Source of the DNA: Clostridiales bacterium
GTDB taxonomy: Bacteria; Bacillota; Clostridia; Lachnospirales; Lachnospiraceae
Direction of reading: 5' to 3'
Assembly (NCBI GenBank): GCA_029007785.1
Contig: JAQXIM010000025.1
Coordinates: 1 to 46,015, forward strand
Length of the DNA stretch: 46,015 nucleotides
The position numbers were made by a program, and so were the translations under genes. This document shows, one piece after another, positions 16,793-23,608 of the stretch; the first letter of the stretch is position 1; every line of letters starts with the position of its first letter. A model generated the notes under the pieces. It did no database searches. It saw nothing but the letters and a program-made list of their open reading frames with translations, and was not told the DNA's origin.

Positions 16793-17401
16793 ATGATCAA
16801 CCTGCAAACCGACGGCTGCACCCCTGACTATAATATGCGCCGCCGCAATCAGGACAGTGCATGTATGCCTTGCTCCCGAAGAAATCCCGGCAGGGCTAAT
16901 CCCTGTCGGAATCCATTCACTCCTGGAGCCGGAAACATGCCCCAGGGCCGGGGAATGAATCCGCCGTACAATATGATGACAAGAAATGTTCCCCAAAGAA
17001 CCATGAATATGACAGATGACCATCATGAATGCCCAGAAAATTCGAAGTCAGATGAGAAGAGAAGTTGTCAATGCCCTGTTGAAAAGACCTGCAGGGACTG
17101 CAGAAAACAGGATTCCTGTCAGGACTGCCAATGCTCTTCCGAAAGAAGCTGCCATGGCTGCAAAAACACAGATTCCGGTCAGGAATGCTCATGTCCTTCC
17201 GAAAAGACCTGCCGCAGCTGCGGAGCAGAGATTTCTTATCATTGGGAGAAAGATTCTCTTCATGGAATGCCTCTGGCCATGGCGTACGTTCCCTGGCAGA
17301 CCTGGCAAAATATTTGTGATCTCGACAAAGCCCTGAGTATCGGCACAATATTCCAGGATCTCTATTATCCCTGGGAAGTTGGGAGGTGTTCCGGAAAATG
17401 A
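16793..17401 (+). CDS. cotJA: Spore coat protein CotJA with a Cys-rich repeat extension
   Basis: The CotJA core is at the C-terminus (about residues 155-202): MPLAMAYVPWQTWQNICDLD and KALSIGTIFQDLYYPW. CotJA proteins are usually near 80 residues, but this one has 202. The extra N-terminal part is rich in Cys, Asn, Arg and Met, and includes three units of a 20-residue repeat of form C-x-C-x-x-E-[KR]-[ST]-C-x-x-C (nt 17066-17240, unit 60 bases). These could bind metal or cross-link the coat; that is inference. AAAGGAG precedes the ATG. It heads cotJA-cotJB-cotJC, and its stop overlaps the cotJB start as ATGA. I did not find a clear sigma-E promoter. Confidence 0.88.
   Translation: MINLQTDGCTPDYNMRRRNQDSACMPCSRRNPGRANPCRNPFTPGAGNMPQGRGMNPPYNMMTRNVPQRTMNMTDDHHECPENSKSDEKRSCQCPVEKTCRDCRKQDSCQDCQCSSERSCHGCKNTDSGQECSCPSEKTCRSCGAEISYHWEKDSLHGMPLAMAYVPWQTWQNICDLDKALSIGTIFQDLYYPWEVGRCSGK
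17066..17240 (+). repeat. 60-bp tandem repeat inside cotJA
   Basis: Units at 17066-17125, 17126-17185 and a partial unit from 17186 encode the 20-residue cysteine repeats. The period is exactly 60 bases and the frame is conserved. Confidence 0.8.
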
Positions 17402-17661
17402 TGCATCCGTCAGAAAAGCAAAAACTCCTTTCATCCATTTATCAATACGGATTTGCCATGGATGATACAAGACTCTATCTGGACACCCATCCGGAAGACT
17501 GTGAAGCCCTGGCCTATTTTCGGGAAATGGCGGAACGGTATCACGATGCGGTCCGCACCTGGGAAGAAAATGTTGGTCCCCTCAATCAGGACTGGGCAGA
17601 TGTATCGGATGGCTGGGCCTGGATCTGTGATCCCTGGCCCTGGGAAGGAGGTATGTGCTGA
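17398..17661 (+). CDS. cotJB: Spore coat protein CotJB
   Basis: An 87-residue CotJB, a small partner of CotJA and CotJC in the inner coat. Family hallmarks are YGFAMDDTRLYLDTHPED near the N-terminus and the Trp-rich end GWAWICDPWPWEGG. The ATG at 17398 overlaps the cotJA stop as ATGA, with GGGAGG 11 bases upstream. A GTG at 17386 falls on that ribosome-binding site and is not used. Its TGA overlaps the cotJC ATG by one base, so translation of the three genes is probably coupled. Confidence 0.93.
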   Translation: MMHPSEKQKLLSSIYQYGFAMDDTRLYLDTHPEDCEALAYFREMAERYHDAVRTWEENVGPLNQDWADVSDGWAWICDPWPWEGGMC

Positions 17662-17954
17662 TGTGGCAATATGAAAAACGTCTTCAATACCCGGTTAAGA
17701 TAACTCAGACCAACCCGAAACTGGCTCAGTATATTATGAGTCAGTACGGGGGTCCCGACGGAGAAGCCGCTGCTTCCATTCGTTATCTTTCCCAGCGCTA
17801 CTCCATGCCCTTCGCCGAAACCCGGGGTCTCCTCACCGATATAGGTAATGAAGAGTTGTTATTGCAGAATACCTTCCGTCGTAATAAAATGGAATATGCT
17901 GCGATATCATATTTCGACAGGAAAGGAAATGAAAATGAAAAGTTTATTTCATAA
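17661..17954 (+). CDS. cotJC: CotJC manganese-catalase-like coat protein, N-terminal half (interrupted)
   Basis: The ATG at 17661 follows AAGGAGG by nine bases. Codons 1-62, ending in LLTDIG, match CotJC; the first Mn-ligand Glu of the family aligns with Glu35 in GGPDGEAAAS. After Gly62 (nt 17844-17846) the match stops and the frame runs 35 unrelated codons into the inserted element, ending at 17954 after overlapping the permease start. The rest of cotJC is at 24412-24846. In the uninterrupted family the next residues are TEELAH, and these are exactly what the right half begins with. In this configuration the gene cannot make a working protein. Confidence 0.93.
   Translation: MWQYEKRLQYPVKITQTNPKLAQYIMSQYGGPDGEAAASIRYLSQRYSMPFAETRGLLTDIGNEELLLQNTFRRNKMEYAAISYFDRKGNENEKFIS
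17842..17847. other. Left attachment core (attL)
   Basis: TAGGTA at the point where CotJC similarity ends. The bases to the left are cotJC codons 61-62; the bases to the right (ATGAAGAG) belong to the element. Confidence 0.8.
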
Positions 17955-19044
17955 AATCAAAAGCGAAGGAGTTATGCTGATCTCCCTGACTCTGGCCACC
18001 TTGTCCATGTTTTTTGTCCATCCCGGAAAAGGATATGTGGAATATATCGATTTTCGGACCCTTGCCCTTCTATTCTGCCTGATGACGGTAATGGCCGGAT
18101 TCAATCAGCTGGGACTGTTCCGTCTTCTGGCCCGAAAACTGTTGGAGGGGGCAAAAACCGTACGGGGCGTTATTCTGACCCTTGTGCTGCTCTGTTTTTT
18201 TTGTTCCATGGTCATTACCAACGATGTGGCTTTGATTACTTTTGTACCCCTCAGTATTATTACATTGAATCTGGCCGGTTTAAGAGAAAAAATCATATTT
18301 ACGGTAACTCTGGAAACAATCGCTGCCAATCTGGGAAGTATGCTGACACCCATCGGAAACCCGCAGAACCTGTTTCTGTTTTCCGCTTACGATATGAGCA
18401 TGGAGGATTTTGTACAAACCCTCTTTCCCTTTGGTCTTATTTCTCTGCTCCTGCTGATTCTATTTGTTATTCTGTCCGGGAAGGAATCCGCATCCGCCGA
18501 TGCTGAAGCAGACGAAACCTCCGCTCCCGACAGAAGACTGTCTTCCCTGTATACCATCCTTTTTGTATGCGCTCTGCTGAGTGTATTCAAGGTTCTGGAT
18601 ACCCGTCTTCTTCTTGTCTGTGTTCTTCTGTCTGTATTGATTTTTGACCGGAAAACACTGAAATATGTGGATTACAGCTTACTGCTTACCTTTACGTTTC
18701 TGTTCATTTTTATTGGAAATCTGGGAAATATTCCCGGCATCAGCCGCTGGCTGGAGCAGGTGATCCAGGGCAATGAAGTGCTCGTCGGTATACTGGCAAG
18801 TCAGGTTTTCTCCAACGTACCGGCGGCAATCCTGCTGTCCAAATTCACCAATCAGGTTACATCCCTGCTGATAGGCGTCAATCTCGGCGGCCTGGGCACT
18901 TTGATTGCATCCATGGCCAGCCTGATCTCCTTTAAATTTGTACAAAAAGAAGGGCTGAAGACGGGTCGCTATATGGGAATTTTCACTGCCATGAATCTCC
19001 TTTTTCTGGCCGCCAACTGTGGCTTATATTGGATTCTCACCTGA
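17935..19044 (+). CDS. SLC13/ArsB-like anion permease
   Basis: A 369-residue membrane protein with about 10 helices, of the ion-transporter superfamily that includes SLC13, CitM and ArsB. Family features are the helix VITNDVALITFVPLSI and NLGSMLTPIGNPQNLFL. The substrate cannot be read from sequence; arsenite, a carboxylate or another anion are all possible, and an arsC lies in the same element. AAAGGA is seven bases before the ATG at 17935 but only one from the ATG at 17929. It is the first gene in the element and overlaps the run-out frame of the cotJC N-half, so cotJ transcripts could read into it. Confidence 0.85.
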   Translation: MKSLFHKIKSEGVMLISLTLATLSMFFVHPGKGYVEYIDFRTLALLFCLMTVMAGFNQLGLFRLLARKLLEGAKTVRGVILTLVLLCFFCSMVITNDVALITFVPLSIITLNLAGLREKIIFTVTLETIAANLGSMLTPIGNPQNLFLFSAYDMSMEDFVQTLFPFGLISLLLLILFVILSGKESASADAEADETSAPDRRLSSLYTILFVCALLSVFKVLDTRLLLVCVLLSVLIFDRKTLKYVDYSLLLTFTFLFIFIGNLGNIPGISRWLEQVIQGNEVLVGILASQVFSNVPAAILLSKFTNQVTSLLIGVNLGGLGTLIASMASLISFKFVQKEGLKTGRYMGIFTAMNLLFLAANCGLYWILT

Positions 19045-19059
19045 TGAGAATCCAATATA
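19025..19059. terminator. Perfect 35-nt palindrome at the 3' end of the permease gene
   Basis: Fifteen-base perfect arms, starting TATATTGGATTCTCA, flank the loop CCTGA. The left arm encodes the last residues of the permease. There is no T-run, so it may stabilise the mRNA 3' end or act as a DNA site. Confidence 0.5.
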
Positions 19060-19165
19060 CCATGCATTAACATCGTCAGCTCTGACAGTCTATCATCACC
19101 TCTGACAGTCTTCAGGATAACAAAGGATGGCTGTCGGTATCCCCCATTCCATAATTCCGTGATCT

Positions 19166-19260
19166 ATGATCACTGTTTATTCCGGAATCGATGATCACCG
19201 TTTTTTCCGGGACGAATGATCACTGTCGATGCCGAGACGGATGATCAACGTTTATGGTAA
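19166..19260. repeat. 25-bp tandem array with TGATCA palindromes
   Basis: Units begin at 19166, 19191, 19216 and 19241 with an exact 25-base period. Each starts ATGATCA and most end CCG-G-A-G/C. The array covers the 3' end of the recombinase gene, so its last ~13 codons are made of repeat sequence. Multiple terminal repeats of this style occur at ends of IS21-type elements; a decayed IS end is my best guess. Confidence 0.8.
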
Positions 19261-20629
19261 AAATCCAGATTTGCGGCAGATGATTCAGCTGAATTTCAAC
19301 ATGACCGTCATGATAAACGGTCATGTGATTAAGCAAAATTCTGCACAAAATTTCGTCATTACTGCCATCAAAAATCATTTCTTCCATGTTCTTTTCCAGA
19401 ACCGCTGTCAAACTTTTTTTATCTCCTCCGATACCATCCATCTCTTCATCCTGCCAGGCCAGAATGGACTCGGCAGCAGCTGCTGCTGTCTGATGGATCA
19501 TTCGTTTCTCATCCATACGGAGCGATCTCAGGACTTCCTTCAGCATGGAAAAGGCAAGATCGTCGGAAACCATTTTTCCGACACTGCAGCCCGCCTCCTT
19601 TCCCTGAGGATCCCGATGACGCCGGCCTTCCTTTGCCGCTGTCAGGCATCCCCAACGCCGGTACGCTGTTCCATCCTTTCGATACCGTTTTCTTGAAACA
19701 AAACTGGCTCCGCATTCCCCACACTGAATCTTACCGGAGAGCCCGTAACGATGGGAATGTCCTGCCTGAAAGGATCCCCGAAGATTCCGTTTTTCTATTT
19801 CCGTTTCCACAAGTTCCCAAAGATCACGGCTGATGATGGGTTCGTGATGGTTCTTTATCACGATCTTTTTCTCCTCTCCATGATTGTACTTTTTCTCATG
19901 GGTCAGATAATCGGGAGTGATTGTCTTTTTCTGCACCAGATCTCCGGTATATTTCTCATTTCTGAGTACCTTCATGATATAGCTGCTGCTCCACCTGATA
20001 TTTCCGGAAAAAGTGAGATATCCGGCCTCCTGAAGTTCCCGGGCAATCGTGCCGATCCCTTTCTTTTCCACTCCGTACTTGTAAAAAATCTCCCGGACAA
20101 TCTCTGCACCCTGAGGATTCACCATGAGTTTTCCGTCTTTTACGTCATAGCCAAGCAGAGAATGACCAAACACCACGCCTCGTTCCATCTGCCTTGTCTG
20201 TCCCCATTTCACACGATCCGATGTTTTCCGGCTCTCTTCCTGGGCAATGGACCCCATAATGGAAAGACGCAGTTCCGAATCGGGAGCCATGGTATGAATG
20301 CCATCGTTCATGAACCACACACCAATCCCCAGCGCCTTCAATTCCCTGGTATACGAAATGGTATCCAGGATATTCCGGGAAAAACGACTGACTTCCTTCG
20401 TAATCAACAAATCAAATCTGCCACTTCTGGCATCCTTCATCATACAGTTAAACTGCCTGCGTTTTTTTGTGGACGTCCCGGTGATTCCCTCATCTGCATA
20501 AATCTGATACAGATGCCACTCCGGCCGGCGGCTGATATATTCCTCAAAATATCTTTGCTGGGCTTCAAAAGAATGGATCTGATCCTCTTTTTCTGTTGAA
20601 ACACGACAGTAACCGGCTACCCGAATCAT
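19220..20629 (-). CDS. Large serine recombinase
   Basis: A 469-residue serine integrase/excisionase. The N-terminal resolvase domain (about 1-150) has the nucleophile Ser11 in GYCRVSTEKE and the Arg-containing TKEVSRFSRN. The recombinase domain (about 155-260) includes GYDVKDGKLMVNPQGAEIV. The zinc ribbon has QCGECGASF and two later Cys (WGC and AGC). The start MIRVAGY is chosen because AGGGGGAAAG precedes it. SpoIVCA, which excises the sigK skin element, is of this class. As the only recombinase in the element it is the likely agent of its integration and excision; this is inference. Its extreme C-terminus is encoded by the 25-bp array. Confidence 0.92.
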   Translation of the reverse strand: MIRVAGYCRVSTEKEDQIHSFEAQQRYFEEYISRRPEWHLYQIYADEGITGTSTKKRRQFNCMMKDARSGRFDLLITKEVSRFSRNILDTISYTRELKALGIGVWFMNDGIHTMAPDSELRLSIMGSIAQEESRKTSDRVKWGQTRQMERGVVFGHSLLGYDVKDGKLMVNPQGAEIVREIFYKYGVEKKGIGTIARELQEAGYLTFSGNIRWSSSYIMKVLRNEKYTGDLVQKKTITPDYLTHEKKYNHGEEKKIVIKNHHEPIISRDLWELVETEIEKRNLRGSFQAGHSHRYGLSGKIQCGECGASFVSRKRYRKDGTAYRRWGCLTAAKEGRRHRDPQGKEAGCSVGKMVSDDLAFSMLKEVLRSLRMDEKRMIHQTAAAAAESILAWQDEEMDGIGGDKKSLTAVLEKNMEEMIFDGSNDEILCRILLNHMTVYHDGHVEIQLNHLPQIWIFTINVDHPSRHRQ

Positions 20630-20677
20630 TCTCTTTCCCCCTGTCATCCATACTCAATTTTGATATTCCCGTCACGA

Positions 20678-20891
20678 ATTCCTTTTCTGATTCTTTTTCT
20701 GATTCTTTTTTCCGATTCTTTTTCTGATTCCTTTTCTGATTCCTTTTCTGATTCTTTTTCTGCTTCCTTTTCTGATTCTTTTTCTGCTTCTTTTTCTGAT
20801 TCCTTTTCGGATTCCTTTTCTGATTCTTTTTCTGCTTCCTTTTCTGATTCTTTTTCTGTTTCTTTTTCTGATTCCTTGTCTGATTCCTTTT
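20678..20891. repeat. 12-bp microsatellite upstream of the recombinase
   Basis: About 18 units of GATTC(T/C)TTTTCT with few variants. It fills the gap between a small gene and the recombinase start. All three leftward frames and at least one rightward frame are open through it; one leftward frame reads Glu-Lys-Glu-Ser repeats. The array is likely to be length-variable between strains. Confidence 0.9.
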
Positions 20892-21079
20892 TAATCTCTT
20901 TTCCATATCCTTTTCCGCAGCTTATCTTCGGCCATTCTGTACTGATCTTCATTCAGAATTTCATTCTCCCGAAGGATAAGAAGAATGGCCCTCTGATATT
21001 CCATGAGAAAATCCGGAGCCGTATTCCAGTTGATGTCGCCGTCATTTTCCACTCCCTTTAGGACAGCTTTGTTTCTCAT
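20891..21079 (-). CDS. Small SHOCT-like hypothetical protein next to the recombinase
   Basis: A 62-residue protein with GGGAG seven bases upstream of the ATG. The end, MEYQRAILLILRENEILNED followed by QYRMAEDKLRKR, resembles short SHOCT-type helical domains often encoded beside serine recombinases. No enzyme motif is present. It is upstream of, and codirectional with, the recombinase, separated by the 12-bp array. A one-base shift near its stop would fuse it to the Glu-Lys-Ser repeat frame. It could be a directionality partner, but that is only a suggestion from position. Confidence 0.55.
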   Translation of the reverse strand: MRNKAVLKGVENDGDINWNTAPDFLMEYQRAILLILRENEILNEDQYRMAEDKLRKRIWKRD

Positions 21080-21166
21080 TCTTTCACTCCCTTACATTCC
21101 AGATCAAACAGGATTTCAATAATCTGTATGCAGGGATTTTGTCCCCTTTTCCTTTGCAAAAGAAAA

Positions 21167-21200
21167 AATCTCTGAAATGCAGTACAGCAAATCAGAGATT
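21167..21200. other. Hairpin at the edge of a gene fragment
   Basis: AATCTCTGA at 21167-21175 pairs with TCAGAGATT at 21192-21200. It lies where similarity of the solute-binding-protein fragment begins, so it may mark a recombination junction. Confidence 0.4.
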
Positions 21201-21838
21201 ATTCAAAGGATTTTTCGGTAATCTTTGAAGAACTGAAAGATTATCTTGGATTCGAGCTGGAGGGAGAAATTCAGGTTATGGACTACTCCGCACTGACCAC
21301 CTCTCTGGCAGAGAGTAAGGTAGACATTGGAATGGCAGCCCTTTGTGCCACCGATGAACGTAAAGCTGTTATGAACTTCACAGAATCTTACTGTGACTCC
21401 GGCCAGGTAATGGCTGTTAATACGGAAACAAGTCCCAAAGATTTGACCGATGTGTCCATGCTGGAAAGCGGCAACTATAAGGTTGCTGTAGAAAAAGGTA
21501 CCGCTTCCCATCTGTATCTGATCAACGCAGGTGTACCGGATAGCTGCATTGAGGTTCATGACACCATCACCACCGCCTATGAATCTCTGGAACAGGGCAA
21601 GGTTGACTGTCTGCTGCAGGATGGCCCTGGTATGGCTTACTACATCAAAACCGTAGAAGACACGAAACTGGCTATCGTTGGCGAAGAATTTAATCAGGGT
21701 CAGTCCCCTTATGCCATCGCTATTTCCTTCGGATGTGCCGATGAAAACGAAGGAATTGTTGACATTATGACCCAGGCAATCTCCGAACTGACAGAAAGCG
21801 GAACCTTCGGCGAATTAAGTGCTGAATGGCTTGAATAG
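21176..21838 (+). pseudogene. 5'-truncated amino-acid-type solute-binding protein (SBP family 3)
   Basis: The frame is open from 21176, just after a stop. It encodes the later part of a periplasmic-binding-protein-like domain: VMDYSALTTSLAESKVDIGM, then TDERKAVMNFTESY, ending GTFGELSAEWLE. The signal peptide/lipobox and the first strand of lobe 1 are missing, and no permease or ATPase genes follow. An ATG at 21278 could start a shorter product, but it would be unfolded or cytoplasmic. I read it as a fragment left by rearrangement inside the element. Confidence 0.75.
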
Positions 21839-21869
21839 TTCCTCCTTCATATGTTAATATGACTACAGG

Positions 21870-21903
21870 GAGCCGCATGAGTTATCCTCATGCGGCTTCT
21901 TTA
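21870..21903 (+). terminator. Terminator after the solute-binding-protein fragment
   Basis: AGCCGCATGA pairs with TCATGCGGCT, followed by TCTTT. Confidence 0.75.
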
Positions 21904-22040
21904 CGGCAATACAAAAGAATGGTATGCGGCTGTGATCCACCTGCTCATTTTCTTCCAATTACCGGAATTACCATTCTTTCCTTTATATAATAATAAACAA
22001 TACACTGCTTTCTGCAGCCTTCGAAAGGATTTTCTGGACT

Positions 22041-22922
22041 ATGAAAAAATATGCTCCTATGCTTATTGTTCTGGCCGGCTGCCTCTGGGGAACCATGGGA
22101 TTATTCGTACGGCATTTAAATGAAATGGGTCTGGCCTCCATGCAGATTGTAGAGCTCCGCAGCATCATTGCGGCACTCCTCCTTTTCCCCATCACTTTTT
22201 TTAAGGACAAAAAACTGCTGAAAATCAGAATACACCAGCTTTGGCCTCTGGTCTGCTCCGGCCTGTTCAGCATTGTGTTCTTTAATTTCTGTTATTTTTC
22301 CACTATTTCCATTATGAATCTTTCCATGGCTGCCATTCTTCTCTACACCGCACCCATGTTTGTCATGCTGCTCTCGGTGGTTCTGTTCCAGGAAAAGCTG
22401 ACTGCACGGAAGCTGACTGCTCTGGGCTTTGCCTTTGGAGGCTGCTGTCTGGTCTGCGGAATCCTGAACTCTTCGGTATCCATTACCCTGCCCGGCCTGC
22501 TTCTTGGTCTGGGATCCGGCCTTGGCTATGCCCTGTATTCCATCTTTTCCCGGTTCAGCCTCAATCAGGGGCTCCATCCCATTGCCGTGACAGACTACAC
22601 CTTTCTTTTTGCAGCAATCGGAGGAGCAGCGCTTACGGATTTCTCGTCCATCGAAGCTATCATTCAGCAATATGGGGTAACATTTATCGCTTTTGCCATT
22701 TTTTACACTGTGGTCACCACCGTACTCCCCTACCTGCTCTATACCACCGGCCTGAGATATGTGGAAAACGGAACGGCATCCGTCATCGCTTCCATCGAAC
22801 CTGTGGTAGCCACCATCCTGGGATTTCTGGTATTTGCAGAAACCCCCACCCTGTCTACTCTTCTGGGAATTATTCTTGTGGTGCTGGCTTTGGTTCTGCT
22901 GAATCAGACAAATCAAGAATGA
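22041..22922 (+). CDS. EamA family (DMT) transporter
   Basis: A 293-residue, ten-helix membrane protein made of two EamA repeats. Visible are GCLWGTMGLFVRHLNEMGL near the N-terminus and, in the second repeat, VENGTASVIASIEPVVATIL, the conserved region before helix 9. Family members export amino acids or other metabolites; the substrate is unknown here. AAAGGA lies 11 bases before the ATG. Its 3' end overlaps that of arsC by 53 bases on the opposite strand. Confidence 0.88.
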   Translation: MKKYAPMLIVLAGCLWGTMGLFVRHLNEMGLASMQIVELRSIIAALLLFPITFFKDKKLLKIRIHQLWPLVCSGLFSIVFFNFCYFSTISIMNLSMAAILLYTAPMFVMLLSVVLFQEKLTARKLTALGFAFGGCCLVCGILNSSVSITLPGLLLGLGSGLGYALYSIFSRFSLNQGLHPIAVTDYTFLFAAIGGAALTDFSSIEAIIQQYGVTFIAFAIFYTVVTTVLPYLLYTTGLRYVENGTASVIASIEPVVATILGFLVFAETPTLSTLLGIILVVLALVLLNQTNQE

Positions 22923-23322
22923 CTTTCTCCTGAATCCGTCTCTTCAAATCCAGTACTTTTTCTTCGATTAGCTTCATCGTAACCAAAAATGCTGCATCTT
23001 CCTTGCCACTGGGGTCATTCAGTCCCCAGTCTTCCCGATATCGGCAAGGCAGGAACGGACACCGTACATTGCAGCCCATGGTAATGACAATATCTATCTC
23101 AGGCAGTTCGGACAAGAGCTTGCTATATTGATTTTCCTCCATATCTATGCCATGAGCCTGCTTCATCAGCCGCACGGCATCCTGATTGATCTGAGGTTTT
23201 GTTTCAGTGCCGGCAGAGAAACTCTCGAACACATCCCCTGCCAGTTTCTTTCCCAATGCTTCTGCCATCTGGCTGCGGCAGGAGTTATGAACACAAATAA
23301 AAGCGACGTTAGGTTTTTTCAT
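22870..23322 (-). CDS. arsC: Arsenate reductase, thioredoxin-coupled (LMW-PTP fold)
   Basis: A 150-residue protein with the phosphatase-type P-loop C-x5-R (Cys10-VHNSC-Arg16) and further Cys residues at 84, 88 and 93 in GCNVRCPFLPC. This is the arrangement of ArsC-like proteins that reduce arsenate to arsenite through a Cys relay and thioredoxin. WGLNDPSGK, the conserved Asp loop, follows. GGAGG lies six bases before the ATG. It is convergent with and overlaps the EamA gene. With the SLC13 permease it might make a split arsenic-resistance set, but no ArsR is present. Confidence 0.88.
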   Translation of the reverse strand: MKKPNVAFICVHNSCRSQMAEALGKKLAGDVFESFSAGTETKPQINQDAVRLMKQAHGIDMEENQYSKLLSELPEIDIVITMGCNVRCPFLPCRYREDWGLNDPSGKEDAAFLVTMKLIEEKVLDLKRRIQEKVILDLSDSAEPKPAPQE

Positions 23323-23498
23323 GGTTGACCTCCGAAAAAGGACACCTCTTTCCGATGCACTGATTATTCTTCCTGCTATGGCGGCAGACCGGAATGGAGA
23401 GCTTCATTTCCACACCCAGATGTTCTCTGGCAAAGTCGATGGCAGCGAGAATGGACAGCCAGGAATCACGTTTGCAGCACCGGGATAAATTACTTCAT
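23309..23498 (-). pseudogene. Small Cys-rich reading frame ahead of arsC, frameshifted at the start
   Basis: AAAGGAG is seven bases before ATG (23498), but the next codons are AAG TAA. Shifting by one base after the ATG opens 61 codons: SNLSRCCKRDSWLSILAAID, then FAREHLGVEMKLSIPVCRHS and a tail with CIGKRCPF, ending at 23309. The frame overlaps the arsC start by 14 bases. A one-base insertion at the start codon, or a sequencing error, would explain it. I do not recognise a family; six Cys suggest metal binding or disulfides. Confidence 0.45.
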
Positions 23499-23510
23499 AA
23501 AGGCGCTCCT

Positions 23511-23528
23511 TTGTTGTAATAACAACAG
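23511..23528. promoter_or_regulatory. Operator-like dyad between divergent genes
   Basis: TTTGTTGTAATAACAACA contains the inverted repeat GTTGT-TATT-ACAAC (read on the - strand), between the arsC side and the ferredoxin-like gene. It could bind a regulator of both. Confidence 0.4.
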
Positions 23529-23548
23529 ACTTGTTGAATTCTTTATAC

Positions 23549-23554
23549 TATAAT
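23549..23554 (+). promoter_or_regulatory. -10 box for the ferredoxin-like gene
   Basis: A perfect TATAAT 54 bases before the ATG. No good -35 lies at the right spacing, so an activator at the nearby dyad is conceivable. Confidence 0.35.
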
Positions 23555-23608
23555 GAGCGGGTAAAATCAATATTCACAAAAAGTTTCACATAAAAGGAGT
23601 ACGGAATT

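Noticed and set aside
19166-19260. CRISPR array
   Set aside because: The units are contiguous 25-mers without unique spacers, and no cas genes are present.
20629-20647. Longer start of the serine recombinase at 20647
   Set aside because: It would include the purine-rich ribosome-binding site and adds residues that precede the normal start of the catalytic domain.
20644-20952. Glu-Lys-Glu-Ser repeat protein
   Set aside because: The 12-bp array is open in many frames on both strands, and this frame has no well-placed ribosome-binding site; it is kept as a repeat only.
21890-22123. 77-codon frame before the EamA gene
   Set aside because: It overlaps a terminator and the EamA start and shows no protein-like composition.
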